The translations under genes and the position numbers were made by a program. A DNA stretch of 64,000 nt from Trichoplax adhaerens (Eukaryota; Placozoa; Uniplacotomia; Trichoplacea; Trichoplacidae), in the NCBI RefSeq assembly GCF_000150275.1, contig NW_002060950.1, forward strand, positions 1,042,106-1,106,105, given 5' to 3'. Below, one piece after another: positions 1 to 11,052 of this stretch; position 1 is the stretch's first letter, and every line of letters starts with the position of its first letter. The notes beneath the pieces were generated by a model that searched no databases, was not told the DNA's origin, and was given only the letters and a program-made list of their open reading frames with translations.

Positions 1-91
1 CCACTGTGATGTATTTCTACTTTCCTAATGACAATGAATCACATACAGCACAATATACACTATAAATGTTCTACTGAATCACTCCAGTGCA

Positions 92-510
92 TATTAAATG
101 AAAATTATATAAACCATCCATCGCTATAAGCTATTCCAATTTTTACTACAAAATGCCGTAAGCCCCTGCCTCTCCGGTTTTCATTTTAGATATTAAATGA
201 ATATTATATAAAACTATCCATCGCTATAAGTTATTCCAATTTTTACTACAAAATGCCGTAAACCTCTGCCTCTCCGGTTTTCATTTTAGATACAGCACTT
301 GCATAACAGGAATTGTTTATTAGTACGTGTAGTTAAATCATTCAAAAATGTTTGTCAGATAGCCAAAATAATAATACAAAATAAATATGCCTCTCTGGTT
401 TTCATGTTAGATACAGCACTTAAATAACACGAATTGTTTATTATACGTGTAGTTAAATCATTCAAATATATTTGTCAGATAGCCAAAAATAATAGTACAA
501 AATAAAATAC
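92..510. repeat. Two nested tandem duplications (99-bp and 121-bp units)
   Basis: A unit of about 99 bp starting at 92 recurs at 191 with few differences (both contain the stretch aaaatgccgta). Its tail, from about 267, begins a second unit of about 121 bp that recurs at about 388 (both contain tacgtgtagttaaatcattc). The two duplications overlap, so they arose in steps. No gene was seen between 1 and 1084; the rest is AT-rich sequence downstream of the ERI1-like gene. Confidence 0.85.
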
Positions 511-1084
511 ATAATTTAAATAGTACGCAGTTATCTTTACCGACCAATATCGACAATAAATTTTATTGAACGAATGATGAAATAAATACTTTACCATTGA
601 ACTTTCCGTATTTAGTAGAGATTATCTTAATAGTGATTCACTACCAATAAGAACACATTACCATCAGCGCTGATCTTAAATGGCTAACTAGCTATATTTA
701 GCAAACTGCTTACGATCAATTGAGGTTCAATACTATCTGCACATAAGTTAAAGTTAACTACTGATAATTTCAATTTTAAATTATAGATACAATAAAATTA
801 ACGTTACGGCAATCAAGTAGCAAAAGTGTCCAAATGCGGGATAGCTTTACTGTATGTACAAGGCACTTTGATAGCCATCAAAACTTCATCGTAGCTGGAA
901 GTTCTCAAGATTATAATATTTTTGCTTAATTTAAGAATAAATTTCACAGCAGCTGCTCTCTATGAGTACATCAATCAATATTGTGTTAAAAACACGTAGC
1001 CAGATTCACTGCATGGTTACATGAAAAATACAAAATACTACAAAATATTAATGCCAAGTGTTACACTAATTTCATAGTCTCCTA

Positions 1085-3033
1085 TTAGCTATAGTTAGCT
1101 AAGATTTCATTTGGTTTAACTTGACATCCGTCTCGTATTAACTGGCATAATATTTTGGCAATATTTTTTGCGTCGTCTATTCCACTATGCAAACGTCCAT
1201 CATGCGGGATTTTTAATGCTCCTAACATATCTTGCAAAGTTGGAAACCGCTGCCCTGATAATTTATAGAAAGCCTTGAAGGTTCGCTTTAAATTTGTCCA
1301 ATTTGAAGCCCAATAAGGCATAGGAATTTTATCAACTTTACATTGTATCGTCAAGAATCGAGTTATATCAAAGGGGCTAGAAAATAATTATAAATACCAG
1401 TACTTTCAATTGAAAACGCTTACGCATTTATTTCCAGCAGCAAGAAAATGTTGAAATAATGCTGAAAATCGTCATTGTAAAAAATTATTAATAAATAAAG
1501 TCCTACCCGTCGGTTACAACCACGAAGGTACTTTCTCCTAAGACATCTTCCAACCATTTTTGAAAATTTTGGAAGACAACTTTAAAGGCATCTGCAGAGT
1601 CGATTGTTTTCTAATATTCAAGCAATACAGGCCATGGATAAAAATTTAGTTGTATTATTACGTACACTATATCATCTGTGATCAACAAAGCAATAGCAGA
1701 AAATTGCCTGATGGATAAAATATACAATATTGAATGTGAAGTCTTGGCATGATTATGGCTGAAATTGCGGTAGTACTGTACGGTCAAGAGGGTATTGTAG
1801 AGCAATAGCCAGCTTAATTTTGTTATCACTATATTAACTATTTATTATGAAGGCTAACTCTCTTCACGCACAGTATAAATGGTTCACTCTTTTGTATGTT
1901 GTGCTGTCATTTACTGTAAGTAGCACCTAAAACGACCATTTTTTCATATGGCGTACTGGCTTCGTAACACCTGTTCTAAATGTTTACAGGATTTACAAGC
2001 ACAGTATATGAGAACTAATGTCGGTATATTTAAATATATAGTAGCAATTTTTCTTCAATTGACAATTAATAAGTAGCAATGCAGGGTTGCACTAGGCCTG
2101 ATGATGCAATCAGCAATCAGCATAGGCGGAAAACTATCACAGGATTATATGAACTGAGTTATTCTCCCACGAGTACAAAGTATATGAGACTCTAGAGCAG
2201 GATCACGTCATCTAACCTGGTCAATTCCAGTCAGTTTTGTACAAAAGCTGCTTAACTTTGGATTCATGACAGGTCTACAATAGAAATGAAATTGGCTTTC
2301 CACGGCTAGAGTTCGAGCATTCACCATCAAGGCGGGAAATTCAATTATTTCATGCTTATACTTTCGTGGATTAACTTCCTCGCAAGTTGCTTCGAAATCA
2401 ATGACACAATAATAATCAGTGCTAAATTTGCTGGATTTGATATTGCTGTTTTTGTAAACTTTTTCTCTCATGACGCCCTTTAGCCTTTGCTTCAATACAT
2501 TATCTTCGCCGCTGATGTTGGTTAGGCATAGTTCGAAATAGAATAAAGCTTTTTTAATAATTTTTGCAAAAACGGTTTCAATACCTTATATCTTAGATCA
2601 GATACAAGCATTCTACAAATTCAAAATACAGATTGCAGCTACTGTGGCAGCTACTGATAGGGATAGAACATTTACAGTGTAATATATAAGTTTACGTACA
2701 GTATTTCTATGTATTGATGCGATTATAAGTATTTGCAACATAGCAAATCTTCATACAGAAAGTGATAACGCAGATTTAGAGCTTTTAACCAGATTATTTT
2801 TTCATTTATTAGAGTATCCGAAAGTTACAACTGGCTATCCATTGCCTACGATAATCTCTAGTGTTGATATGTAACTAGTGCATTACTTACTTGGTACTAA
2901 CGTCAAGTTGTTTTAATTTATCAATGATTTGTTGCATAGTCATTTCGTTGACAAGTCCATTTATGCGAGAAAGGGTTCTCTTACTATTAGCTAATTGATC
3001 GTCATCATTCTGACTAGTAGTCGGTTCCATCAT
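1085..3033 (-). CDS. ERI1: ERI1-like 3'-5' exoribonuclease (SAP + DEDDh exonuclease), 4 exons
   Basis: Exons are 3033-2891, 2511-2217, 1610-1507 and 1376-1085; they sum to 834 nt (277 residues) with all phases matching. Exon 1 begins with two adjacent ATGs (3033 and 3030). Exons 1-2 encode a SAP-type helix pair ending in DNVLKQRLKG, which lines up with the ERI1 SAP domain. The exonuclease core follows: VIDFEATCEE (catalytic Asp and Glu), LTGIDQ, VTDGPFD (second Asp), and HSGIDDAKN (general-base His and last Asp). All DEDDh residues are present, so the enzyme should be active. Known ERI1 proteins trim the 3' ends of histone mRNA, 5.8S rRNA and small RNAs. The length is somewhat shorter than human ERI1. 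The exon-2 acceptor follows a branch-point-like CTAAC. The gene has its own promoter region; its neighbour at 6384 runs in the other direction. ERI2/ERI3 lack the SAP part, which favours ERI1. Confidence 0.93.
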
Positions 3034-3114
3034 CAAAGTACGTTCTTATAATGGCATGAAAAGGCATCAATTTGTATGTGTCATCCTCTTGATAACTTTG
3101 TTGGCAACTCCACT

Positions 3115-4215
3115 CACTTAATCGCAGCAGTTCAAGTTGATCCTTGGTGTCTATTCACTTCTATCCGAAGTTCATGCACAATCAGCGCTCCCGGATTTGT
3201 CTTGCAGCGGAGGTGTGAAAATCAGTTAATAGTACTGTACTTGTGTAGGCTTCTACCAGAAATCTGAATATTGGCCAAGTGCTGTATCCTAGTCCGTATA
3301 CTGTACACTAGTACTGATGCAGTATAAAGTAAATTTTACTCAACTAAAAACTTAATCGCAGCAATTTTTAAGTTGATCGTTTGTGATGTCCGTCCAAAGC
3401 GAATACCAAGTCAATACTCCTGGATTTGGCTTGCAGCAAGGTCTGTACATCAGCAACTGTAAGTGTCTGTTCCGGTCTACTATACACTACATTAATCCTT
3501 GTGCAGAAGAAAGTAAATTTGAATGATTGATTTAGCAACTCAATTAACTTAACCACAGCAATTGCAAGTTGATCCTTGATAATTTCTATCCAAAGTAGAT
3601 GAATTTCAAATCAATATTATTAAATATTCGTCAAGGTTTACGTCTGAACGTCTGGTTGTCTGAACCTCAGCGGCTGCGTTCTAGCAAAGTTTTTAGGCCA
3701 ATCTGCGCAGGCTTAAGAATGGATTTGGTAAGTCAATGAACTTGATGGCAGCAAATCGAGTGGATCTGCTGTCATTTCCAAAGTAAATCAACGCCAAATC
3801 ATGAGTAAAAAGAATTATTTTACAGCCTAACCAACCTTGGAGGATTTGCCTTTTAGCTTTCTTCGACTTGGTAGTCAGTATACTGCTCTGTACCTAGGCC
3901 TACAGTAAATGAATATCAAATCAATATTATTAAATATGCGTCAAGGTTTACGTCTGAACGTCTGGTTGTCTGAACCTCAGCGGCTGCGCTCTAGCAAAGT
4001 TTTTAGGCCAATCTGCGCAGGCTTAAGAATGGATTTGGCAAGTCAATGAACTTGATGGCAGCAAATCGAGTTGATCTGCTGTCATTTCCAAAGTAAATCA
4101 ACGCCAAATCATCAGTAAAAAGAATTATTTTACAGCCTAACCAACCTTGGAGGATTTACCTTTTAGTTCACTTCGACTTTGTAGTCAGTATACTGCTCTG
4201 CGCTAAGGCCTGCCA
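3115..4215. repeat. Diverged tandem family ending in a near-identical 310-bp duplication
   Basis: The stretch 3601-3903 recurs at 3911-4213 with exact 310-bp spacing at every anchor checked (for example cgtctgaacgtctggttgtc at 3641 and 3951) and only scattered mismatches. Older, more diverged units precede it: a motif close to aatcgcagcaa..aagttgatc occurs near 3120, 3354, 3553, 3743 and 4053. No convincing gene lies here. Short open frames on either strand show no family resemblance. Confidence 0.85.
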
Positions 4216-6346
4216 GAAGGTATTTGTATAGCATTACAATGGTGTTGCTGTCCACGATGAGATCAATGGACAATTTGTGCATGCAGACTAAGATGACGTC
4301 ATTTTCTTGCTCAGCCGATTGGAGAAGGGGAGTGCTGTAACACTGCCTAGTAATGCAGTCTAATCCAGTCCAGAAATGATTTCATCAACTGGACGCTAGG
4401 CAGGCAAAAACTAACCTTCACCTTCAGCACGGCAATACATACTACAGCTACGCAAACGCTACTTTACACGCCTTCTTTCTATATCAATCTTGTCTCGAAT
4501 ATAAGATTGATACCGCAGTAACCTTTTCACACACCTTGATTTGGATGACGTATGGTTGGAATCATCATCGGCCATCTATTTATTTTTTAAACTTATTGGC
4601 GAATAGTTTGGTTAGGACAGTATTGAATTTGATCGGCTTATTGGAGCAACTTTCTCATCCTAGATTGCTGTGCTTTAACCTTGAAATATCGAGGGTTGAA
4701 ACAGATAACCATGTGGATTGATATCGAGATGTGTTAAGATGGAGTTGGTGTGCGTGTAACCACAACAAATTGCTGAAATTTTGACGTACTGTAAACATCA
4801 ACTGACGAATGGATGAGGTAAACTGCCATGCCAGTGGCCATGGAGCTAACGTTGTTTGTTATTTGTGTGCATGAAATGGAGGAAACAGCATGATCCTGCT
4901 ACATCACAGTATAGGATTGATGATTGTAAATATCAGCTAAATTAGAGATTAATTGTACACAAGCTGCGATCATTATCCAATTTTTACATTACCCGATAGG
5001 TCAAATAATCGTAATGGATCAATGAGATCGATAGTTAGTGATGAGGGATTATCAGTACTGATAGTCTAGTGTCGTAGTTATTATTGATGGTCGTTGATCG
5101 AGGGTATCTTCCTGAACGATCAACATGATGATGTTATGAGTCATTAGGTTATTTTCCCACAATAACATTTTGAAAATTTGGTCACCATTTGCAGGTGTGG
5201 TAATACTGCATTAGTAATTGCGATAGTTTAGTTTCAACATTGTACTATGCTGTTCGCTGTTGTTGCTGTTATGATGGATGATAGCGAGTAGAAAACTGTA
5301 CTCAGTGGACTGTTAGCCTAGCTTTGGATTTTGTTATCAGCCATTGATCCAGGGTATTTCCCTGAACGATCAAGATGGTAACGTGATCCATGCAGGATGT
5401 ACACATCGTCCTTGATTAATGGGGATACGATCACCTTCTTGGTGCAAAATGCTTTGTTGAATCCATTTAAATTTTATTACAATTTCTCGAAGCGTGGAAA
5501 TGCGGCATCAATAGTTTATTTTGAATGAAAATTGTATTATACTGTAGTTTACTATCAAGTTTATCATGTAATACTAAATCGTGTCATCAATTTAGTAATT
5601 AATCTATTATAATGTACATGTCTGCTGATCAAGGATAATTTTCGACACTAATACTGGATCAGTAGTAGTAATACACTTATAACCCCCCAAAATCACTATA
5701 GCAATGTAGTAATATCGCACGTACTGAGCTACTGCGTTGTTAATTATAATCAATGATATTTCCTAAATAACTTTGAAATCGTACAACCATCAATGATTAA
5801 ATGTGATCGATTGATGCCATATATCATACAGTATCTGCTACTACAATTGACATTTTCACTTCACAGTCCTTCCATACTACTACTATATAATGATATTCTG
5901 TAATGGATTATGTTATTGATCTAGGATATTTTCATGAATAACAGTACTGGATCAAGAGTAATAGACCCTACTATAGTGTACTGCCACTTTGTTGATCGAC
6001 AAAATTTCCAGAAATAAAACTAAATCGATAGTAACACTATATCTCAGCATACCGAACTGTACTGCTGCCTTGTTAATACAGGATATTTTCTTGACTCAAT
6101 CGATCATTAAATTGTAATTGTTGCATCGTACAACTACTTTACTATTCCGTAATACAGTATTGGCCTAAATTCGTTCATAAATTGAAAGCCAACCAATGTG
6201 AATTGATGATCGTTGACAACCTATCTTTTGCGAACGCTCTCTTAACTATAATCATGTATAGATTAATACTGGTACAACGCTAGACAACTTTCACGCTAAA
6301 TAGTCAAGCGATAATTAAACTTAACCTTTCTCTCCTTCCATTATAG
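4216..6346. other. Spacer and 5' region of the NB-ARC/TPR gene, with a recurring GATC-centred motif
   Basis: No coding region is supported. A motif like ttgatcnagggtattttcctgaacgatcaa recurs in increasingly diverged form near 5092, 5343, 5625, 5915, 5992 and 6070. It lies just upstream of the NB-ARC/TPR gene on the + strand, so it could be promoter-proximal or part of a 5' intron; the sequence alone does not tell which. Confidence 0.55.
6321..6346 (+). promoter_or_regulatory. Probable 3' splice site of a 5' intron
   Basis: The run ttaacctttctctcc, a short pyrimidine-rich tail and ttatag form a textbook branch point, pyrimidine tract and acceptor AG (6345-6346). The reading frame of the gene that starts at 6384 stays open back to this site. 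So an upstream exon exists and may add coding sequence to the N-terminus. Confidence 0.65.
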
Positions 6347-6383
6347 TACAGCAAGGATCGAAAAAGTAATTGAGACGTGTGAT

Positions 6384-9300
6384 ATGGCCAACAATCGTGT
6401 GATTAATCTTTATATTTCAAATTTACAACAAGCTGCCGCAGTAGGAAATGACACACTTGCTGATAAAATTCTTGCTTGTTTGAGCTCTCTTCATCATATC
6501 TCGTGGCAAGTCATCGAAACTTTAGTACAAGCTACGCTCTCCAAATTCTATCATCAATTACCTGATATTTACTTGGCTAAGTTAATCAAAATTGTCCGAC
6601 AATTGATAGCGAATAATGCACACTTGATGAAGTTAACAGCAAAAGATGACAGCCGAAATGTAGTCTACCAACATGTTAAAGATACTAGTGATAAAATTGG
6701 CAAACTATTACTAGACCTGGATGATAATCAATCGGATCTACCCCCTTTATTATTATATGCTGAATTGCAATTGCTTCAATTAGAGATTAACCAATATGGA
6801 GGCCACGATCAAAAATCAAGCAATACATTAGCAAAAGATGTTCATCATCTTAATAATGATTGCCGAATGATCCTTACCAATAGAGATGCTCATTTTTTCG
6901 ATAAGATATGTCAATCATTATGGAATAATCCAATGAAATTAGATAATCTCATGTTTTATGTCATTATTGATAATTTCGCTCATATCATTAAATCGATCGA
7001 TAATGAAGATTTTAAATCGTTAGTCTATGCTGGTAAGTGTAGCAATTTCAATCATCATACATTTGGCCTGAAATGCTATGCTGATCTTATCGTCAAACAA
7101 CACAGCGATGAACAAAATTTATTACTACCATTATGTAAATTGATCTATGAATTATTAACACTTATGGCACATATTAAACCTTATGAAAAGGAATTGATTG
7201 ACTATGTTACTAAACTTCAAGCATTAGCTGGTACAAAATCCATTAATGATATGGTTAAGGCAATATTAGATAGGTCATTTATTGTTAATCGTTCACTAAA
7301 TTCTACCAGTATGACCGATTTGAATAATATAGATCGGTCTTGTGCTTCGTCGCCGCTACGCTTATTAAACGAAAGTAGTCATACAATTCAACTATTTCCA
7401 TCGCCTCCACCTTTACTCATTGATCGTCCACAATTAATTACAGCAATATCGAAAGCGTTGCATAATACTGGTCGATGTGCAATTATCCCTCAAGATGTGG
7501 CGATACCTTACGGCATTGGTAAGTCAACACTAGCAATTCAATATGCTATGAAGTATAAGCATGACTATAACGTCATTTACTGGCTACAAGCAGACAATGA
7601 ATTAACATTACAACATGATATGATTGCATTAGCTAAAAGGATTGTTTATTCACATGCTTTCAATGACAAAGCTATCACTAAACTTCGAAATTTATTAAAA
7701 TCTGATTGTAATTGTATCGAGTTTATCGAAGATTTTAGAAATTGTTGCGTGTCCAAGGTCAAAGCCGATGAAGGTTATGCCTCTATTATCAAATGTTTAA
7801 TTCAAGATGTTTTAGAAAAGGATATTTGTGGCTCATGGTTATTGATTTACAATCGAGTGAACGATACTGATATGATAGAAAATTACATTCCTAAAACGAC
7901 TTCTCATGGCCATGCCATAATGGTTTCATGCCGACGAAATTGGAAATCTAACGTACAAGTTGGTATCTTCTCAACTGAACAAGCTGTCGATTTTCTGCAA
8001 TCATCAATGCAACAAGTTGCTACGTATAGCTGCAATAAAATTGCTGAAAATTTACTTAATGTACCTATTGCGTTAACACTTACAACGGGTTATGTACAAG
8101 CCAAGAAGACAACAATGATGGATTATACCAACTCTATTTGTACATCCTTAACTAAATCATGGAATCCAGTAACAAGTATTAAAAAATTATTATTAACTAA
8201 AGCTAATAAACGATACGAGACCGTGAAATATATCGTCTTGACAGCTTGGAATTTAAATTTAGATGAGTTTATCCAAGAAGTGCCACAAGCAAGTGAAATT
8301 ATTGCAGTAGTTGGATATCTATCATTGGAAAATGTTCCAATCCAACTTGTGCAAGATTATTATGAGTCCTATCTACTTGATCAAAATACCCATTGGGATG
8401 TTGTTATGATTATAATGCAACAATACAAGTTAGTGACCAGAATTAAAAATAATTGTTGGTCAATCCATCCGTGGTTTCAATTGTTTGTAAGAGAAAAAGC
8501 GCATCAAGAAAGCAAAAGTGAAACAATTTTACTACGATTATTGCAATTATTTAATCAAAAATTAAATTTTTATAGCGATAACTATGAAAAGAGTAAAGAA
8601 ATTAAATCGTTCGCCAAGTATGCCATGAATTGTTTAAAGTATAGTTGCCAATATGATGCTTTAATAGATATAAGGATTGAAGTAGTTGTTAAAATATGTC
8701 GTCTATTTTATGAATTTAAAGAGTACAAAAATACAAAAATGTTCATCCATTTAGCTAATACAGCTAAATTGCTAGAATTGAAACAACTCAATAATGCATC
8801 CCATCGTAATATTTCAAATAGGTGCTTAATAGGTTATTGCAAACTATGTAGAATTGCTAGCAAGGTTGAATTTATGCTAGGTAACATGAAGGATGCTATT
8901 AATATCTTAGCCGCAGCATTAGGAATGATTAGCAAAGATAGTAATGATAACCATGATATCGATGTTCAAAACCTTCAGGTTTACTTATTTTACGACATGG
9001 GCGTTATTAACACTTTACTTGAAAATTACGACATTGCAGAAAAGAATTTCCATCAAGCTATGGAAACTGACGATTTGTTTTCAACGACACCGCTACGAGC
9101 TGCAGATATTTCTTACCAATTGGGAATTGTATATGGATTGAATAATAAATTTAAGAAGAGTGTTTCTTACCTACGGTATAGTCTCAATCTTGATGAAGAA
9201 GAATTTGGACCAATGCATTGTCATGTTGCTATGGATCATTTAGAGCTCGGTCGAAGTATGACTTTACAAGGAAAACTACAGCAAGCCTTAGATCATCATA

Positions 9301-10937
9301 AACAAGTGTTGCTAATAATTACCCAAGAATGGAAAGCTACTAGTAACTGCATTTTAACTTTAATTGCAGCACATGTTGAAAGCAGTCGAGTTAATAGTAT
9401 GTTACATCATTATTCTAAATCATTGATACATCTTAAAGAAGCATTGAAGCTAAGTATTGATCACTTTGGTCAACGAAATTTATTTATAGCTTCTATTTAT
9501 TATCATCTTGGTAAAGTATATAGACAAATGAAAGATTTACAACAATCATTACATGCTTTAGAGCTAGCTCTTGAAATACGAAGCCAAGAATTGGATTACT
9601 ATAATGTTACAATGGCCGAAACTTATTATCAACTTGGTTTAACAACTTTCGATCTTGGTATGAACGAACAGGCTTTGAATTATCATCAAAAATCACTTGG
9701 TATAGCAGAGAATGCACTAAGCGATGATAATTTGTTAATATCGGATTATTGTTTAAAAATTGGTCAATTAATCATTTTAAGGGGAGAATATAAAGAAGCA
9801 ATTGATATTCTGGAGCGAGCGTTGAGTATTCGACAAAATCATACTAAAGATTCTGATAAATCACACACTGCTGCAATATGTTATGAAATAGGCATAGCAT
9901 TGAAGGAACAACATCAATATGAAGATGCTATGGATTATTTAAAAAAATCTTGTGATATGGATATATCAAGCCATGATTATTTCGATATAGTGAAAACTTA
10001 TGAAGCTATTGCCTCAATTAATTCTCTACGACATCAATATAATGACTCAATAAGTTATCACCAAAAAAGCTTACAAATTTCTATTAAGAGATATGGTGAC
10101 GATAGTCTCAATTTGTGCCCAATTTATGATAATATAGGCCATAATTATGTATGTCTAAATAATTTTTGTAATGCTATGGAAAATTATGAAATTTCACTCC
10201 AAATCAAACTAGATTGTCAGGAAGATGATCTCCTTCAAGTTGCGCAAAGCTATTATAATTGTTGGGTAGTCTCACGTAAACAGTTTAAACACGATCAAGC
10301 CGTACATTATATTGAAAGCTGTCTTAGATGTCGTTCGAAAGTATTAGATCCAGGTCATACATTATTGGCTTTGACATATCATGATATTGGGTTGACTATG
10401 AGAGATTTAAAACGTTACAAACAAGCACTACGATATTTTACGGATGCTTTGGATATATCAATAAATTGTATAGATGGTGATAGATCACAGGTTGCAATGT
10501 GTTATCGCGAAATTGGTGCGACTTGGCTCGAACAAGGTTATAATAAAATGGCTTTAGAGTACTTAGAATTAGCTATAAACATTTGGCAAGATGATGCGAT
10601 TGACGATTATACGTCTAATTATATATTAACGGCAAAATTAATTGGTCAAGTGTACTTAAATATGGCAAAGAAAGCATTATTCCATCGTCAGTATTACCTT
10701 GTCACTACAAAGATTGAGTTATGCGAAAGGCAATTAGATAAAGTGCATACCTTTCTTGGTAGTAATCGTCATAAAGAAATAGAATATAGAAAAAGTATGG
10801 AAAATGTACTCCTACAATGCCAGTTCCTAAAACGAAAGATTTGGATACAATTTATTCGTGACCTTCTCATATTAGTAATCCTTGTTTACGGTATAAAAGT
10901 GATACTATATTTTAGAAATGATTATGTTGCTCATTAA
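6384..10937 (+). CDS. NB-ARC/TPR STAND protein with degenerate NTP site and C-terminal membrane anchor
   Basis: One open frame of 1517 residues. Residues 1-330 are helical and not recognised. An NB-ARC-like module follows (about 345-720), then a winged-helix-like part (IHPWFQLF), then many roughly 42-residue TPRs from about 830 to 1440 of the kinesin-light-chain type. A hydrophobic helix at about 1493-1509 (LLILVILVYGI, with R and K around it) near the C-terminus suggests a tail anchor. The nucleotide site is worn down. The loop at 374-381 reads IPYGIGKS, so the first Gly of Walker A is Ile. Walker B reads LLIYN, with Asn where the neighbour has Asp. The GLPLA motif has become NVPIA. Compared with the gene at 15408, the same fold with changed catalytic positions suggests a nucleotide-binding but non-hydrolysing, or non-binding, partner. 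There is no frameshift, so it is not a pseudogene. The 6384 ATG may not be the true start. Role unknown; innate sensing or cell-death scaffolding is an inference. Confidence 0.9.
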   Translation: MANNRVINLYISNLQQAAAVGNDTLADKILACLSSLHHISWQVIETLVQATLSKFYHQLPDIYLAKLIKIVRQLIANNAHLMKLTAKDDSRNVVYQHVKDTSDKIGKLLLDLDDNQSDLPPLLLYAELQLLQLEINQYGGHDQKSSNTLAKDVHHLNNDCRMILTNRDAHFFDKICQSLWNNPMKLDNLMFYVIIDNFAHIIKSIDNEDFKSLVYAGKCSNFNHHTFGLKCYADLIVKQHSDEQNLLLPLCKLIYELLTLMAHIKPYEKELIDYVTKLQALAGTKSINDMVKAILDRSFIVNRSLNSTSMTDLNNIDRSCASSPLRLLNESSHTIQLFPSPPPLLIDRPQLITAISKALHNTGRCAIIPQDVAIPYGIGKSTLAIQYAMKYKHDYNVIYWLQADNELTLQHDMIALAKRIVYSHAFNDKAITKLRNLLKSDCNCIEFIEDFRNCCVSKVKADEGYASIIKCLIQDVLEKDICGSWLLIYNRVNDTDMIENYIPKTTSHGHAIMVSCRRNWKSNVQVGIFSTEQAVDFLQSSMQQVATYSCNKIAENLLNVPIALTLTTGYVQAKKTTMMDYTNSICTSLTKSWNPVTSIKKLLLTKANKRYETVKYIVLTAWNLNLDEFIQEVPQASEIIAVVGYLSLENVPIQLVQDYYESYLLDQNTHWDVVMIIMQQYKLVTRIKNNCWSIHPWFQLFVREKAHQESKSETILLRLLQLFNQKLNFYSDNYEKSKEIKSFAKYAMNCLKYSCQYDALIDIRIEVVVKICRLFYEFKEYKNTKMFIHLANTAKLLELKQLNNASHRNISNRCLIGYCKLCRIASKVEFMLGNMKDAINILAAALGMISKDSNDNHDIDVQNLQVYLFYDMGVINTLLENYDIAEKNFHQAMETDDLFSTTPLRAADISYQLGIVYGLNNKFKKSVSYLRYSLNLDEEEFGPMHCHVAMDHLELGRSMTLQGKLQQALDHHKQVLLIITQEWKATSNCILTLIAAHVESSRVNSMLHHYSKSLIHLKEALKLSIDHFGQRNLFIASIYYHLGKVYRQMKDLQQSLHALELALEIRSQELDYYNVTMAETYYQLGLTTFDLGMNEQALNYHQKSLGIAENALSDDNLLISDYCLKIGQLIILRGEYKEAIDILERALSIRQNHTKDSDKSHTAAICYEIGIALKEQHQYEDAMDYLKKSCDMDISSHDYFDIVKTYEAIASINSLRHQYNDSISYHQKSLQISIKRYGDDSLNLCPIYDNIGHNYVCLNNFCNAMENYEISLQIKLDCQEDDLLQVAQSYYNCWVVSRKQFKHDQAVHYIESCLRCRSKVLDPGHTLLALTYHDIGLTMRDLKRYKQALRYFTDALDISINCIDGDRSQVAMCYREIGATWLEQGYNKMALEYLELAINIWQDDAIDDYTSNYILTAKLIGQVYLNMAKKALFHRQYYLVTTKIELCERQLDKVHTFLGSNRHKEIEYRKSMENVLLQCQFLKRKIWIQFIRDLLILVILVYGIKVILYFRNDYVAH

Positions 10938-11046
10938 ATGCTGTAATTATGCGATCTCAAGGGTTGAATCGATCAAACTAAATCGATTGCGCCTTCTGAA
11001 TTTAATGAAACATTAATTGTAGACATTAATGCTATAGTATTTAAAG

Positions 11047-11052
11047 AATAAA
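11047..11052 (+). terminator. Poly(A) signal AATAAA of the NB-ARC/TPR gene
   Basis: A canonical AATAAA lies 110 nt after the stop codon at 10937, in AT-rich sequence. It is the first such hexamer downstream. Confidence 0.55.

Noticed and set aside
6384-10937. Pseudogene call for the first NB-ARC/TPR gene
   Set aside because: Motif changes are confined to catalytic positions while a 1517-codon frame and the TPR pattern are intact, which does not fit random decay.
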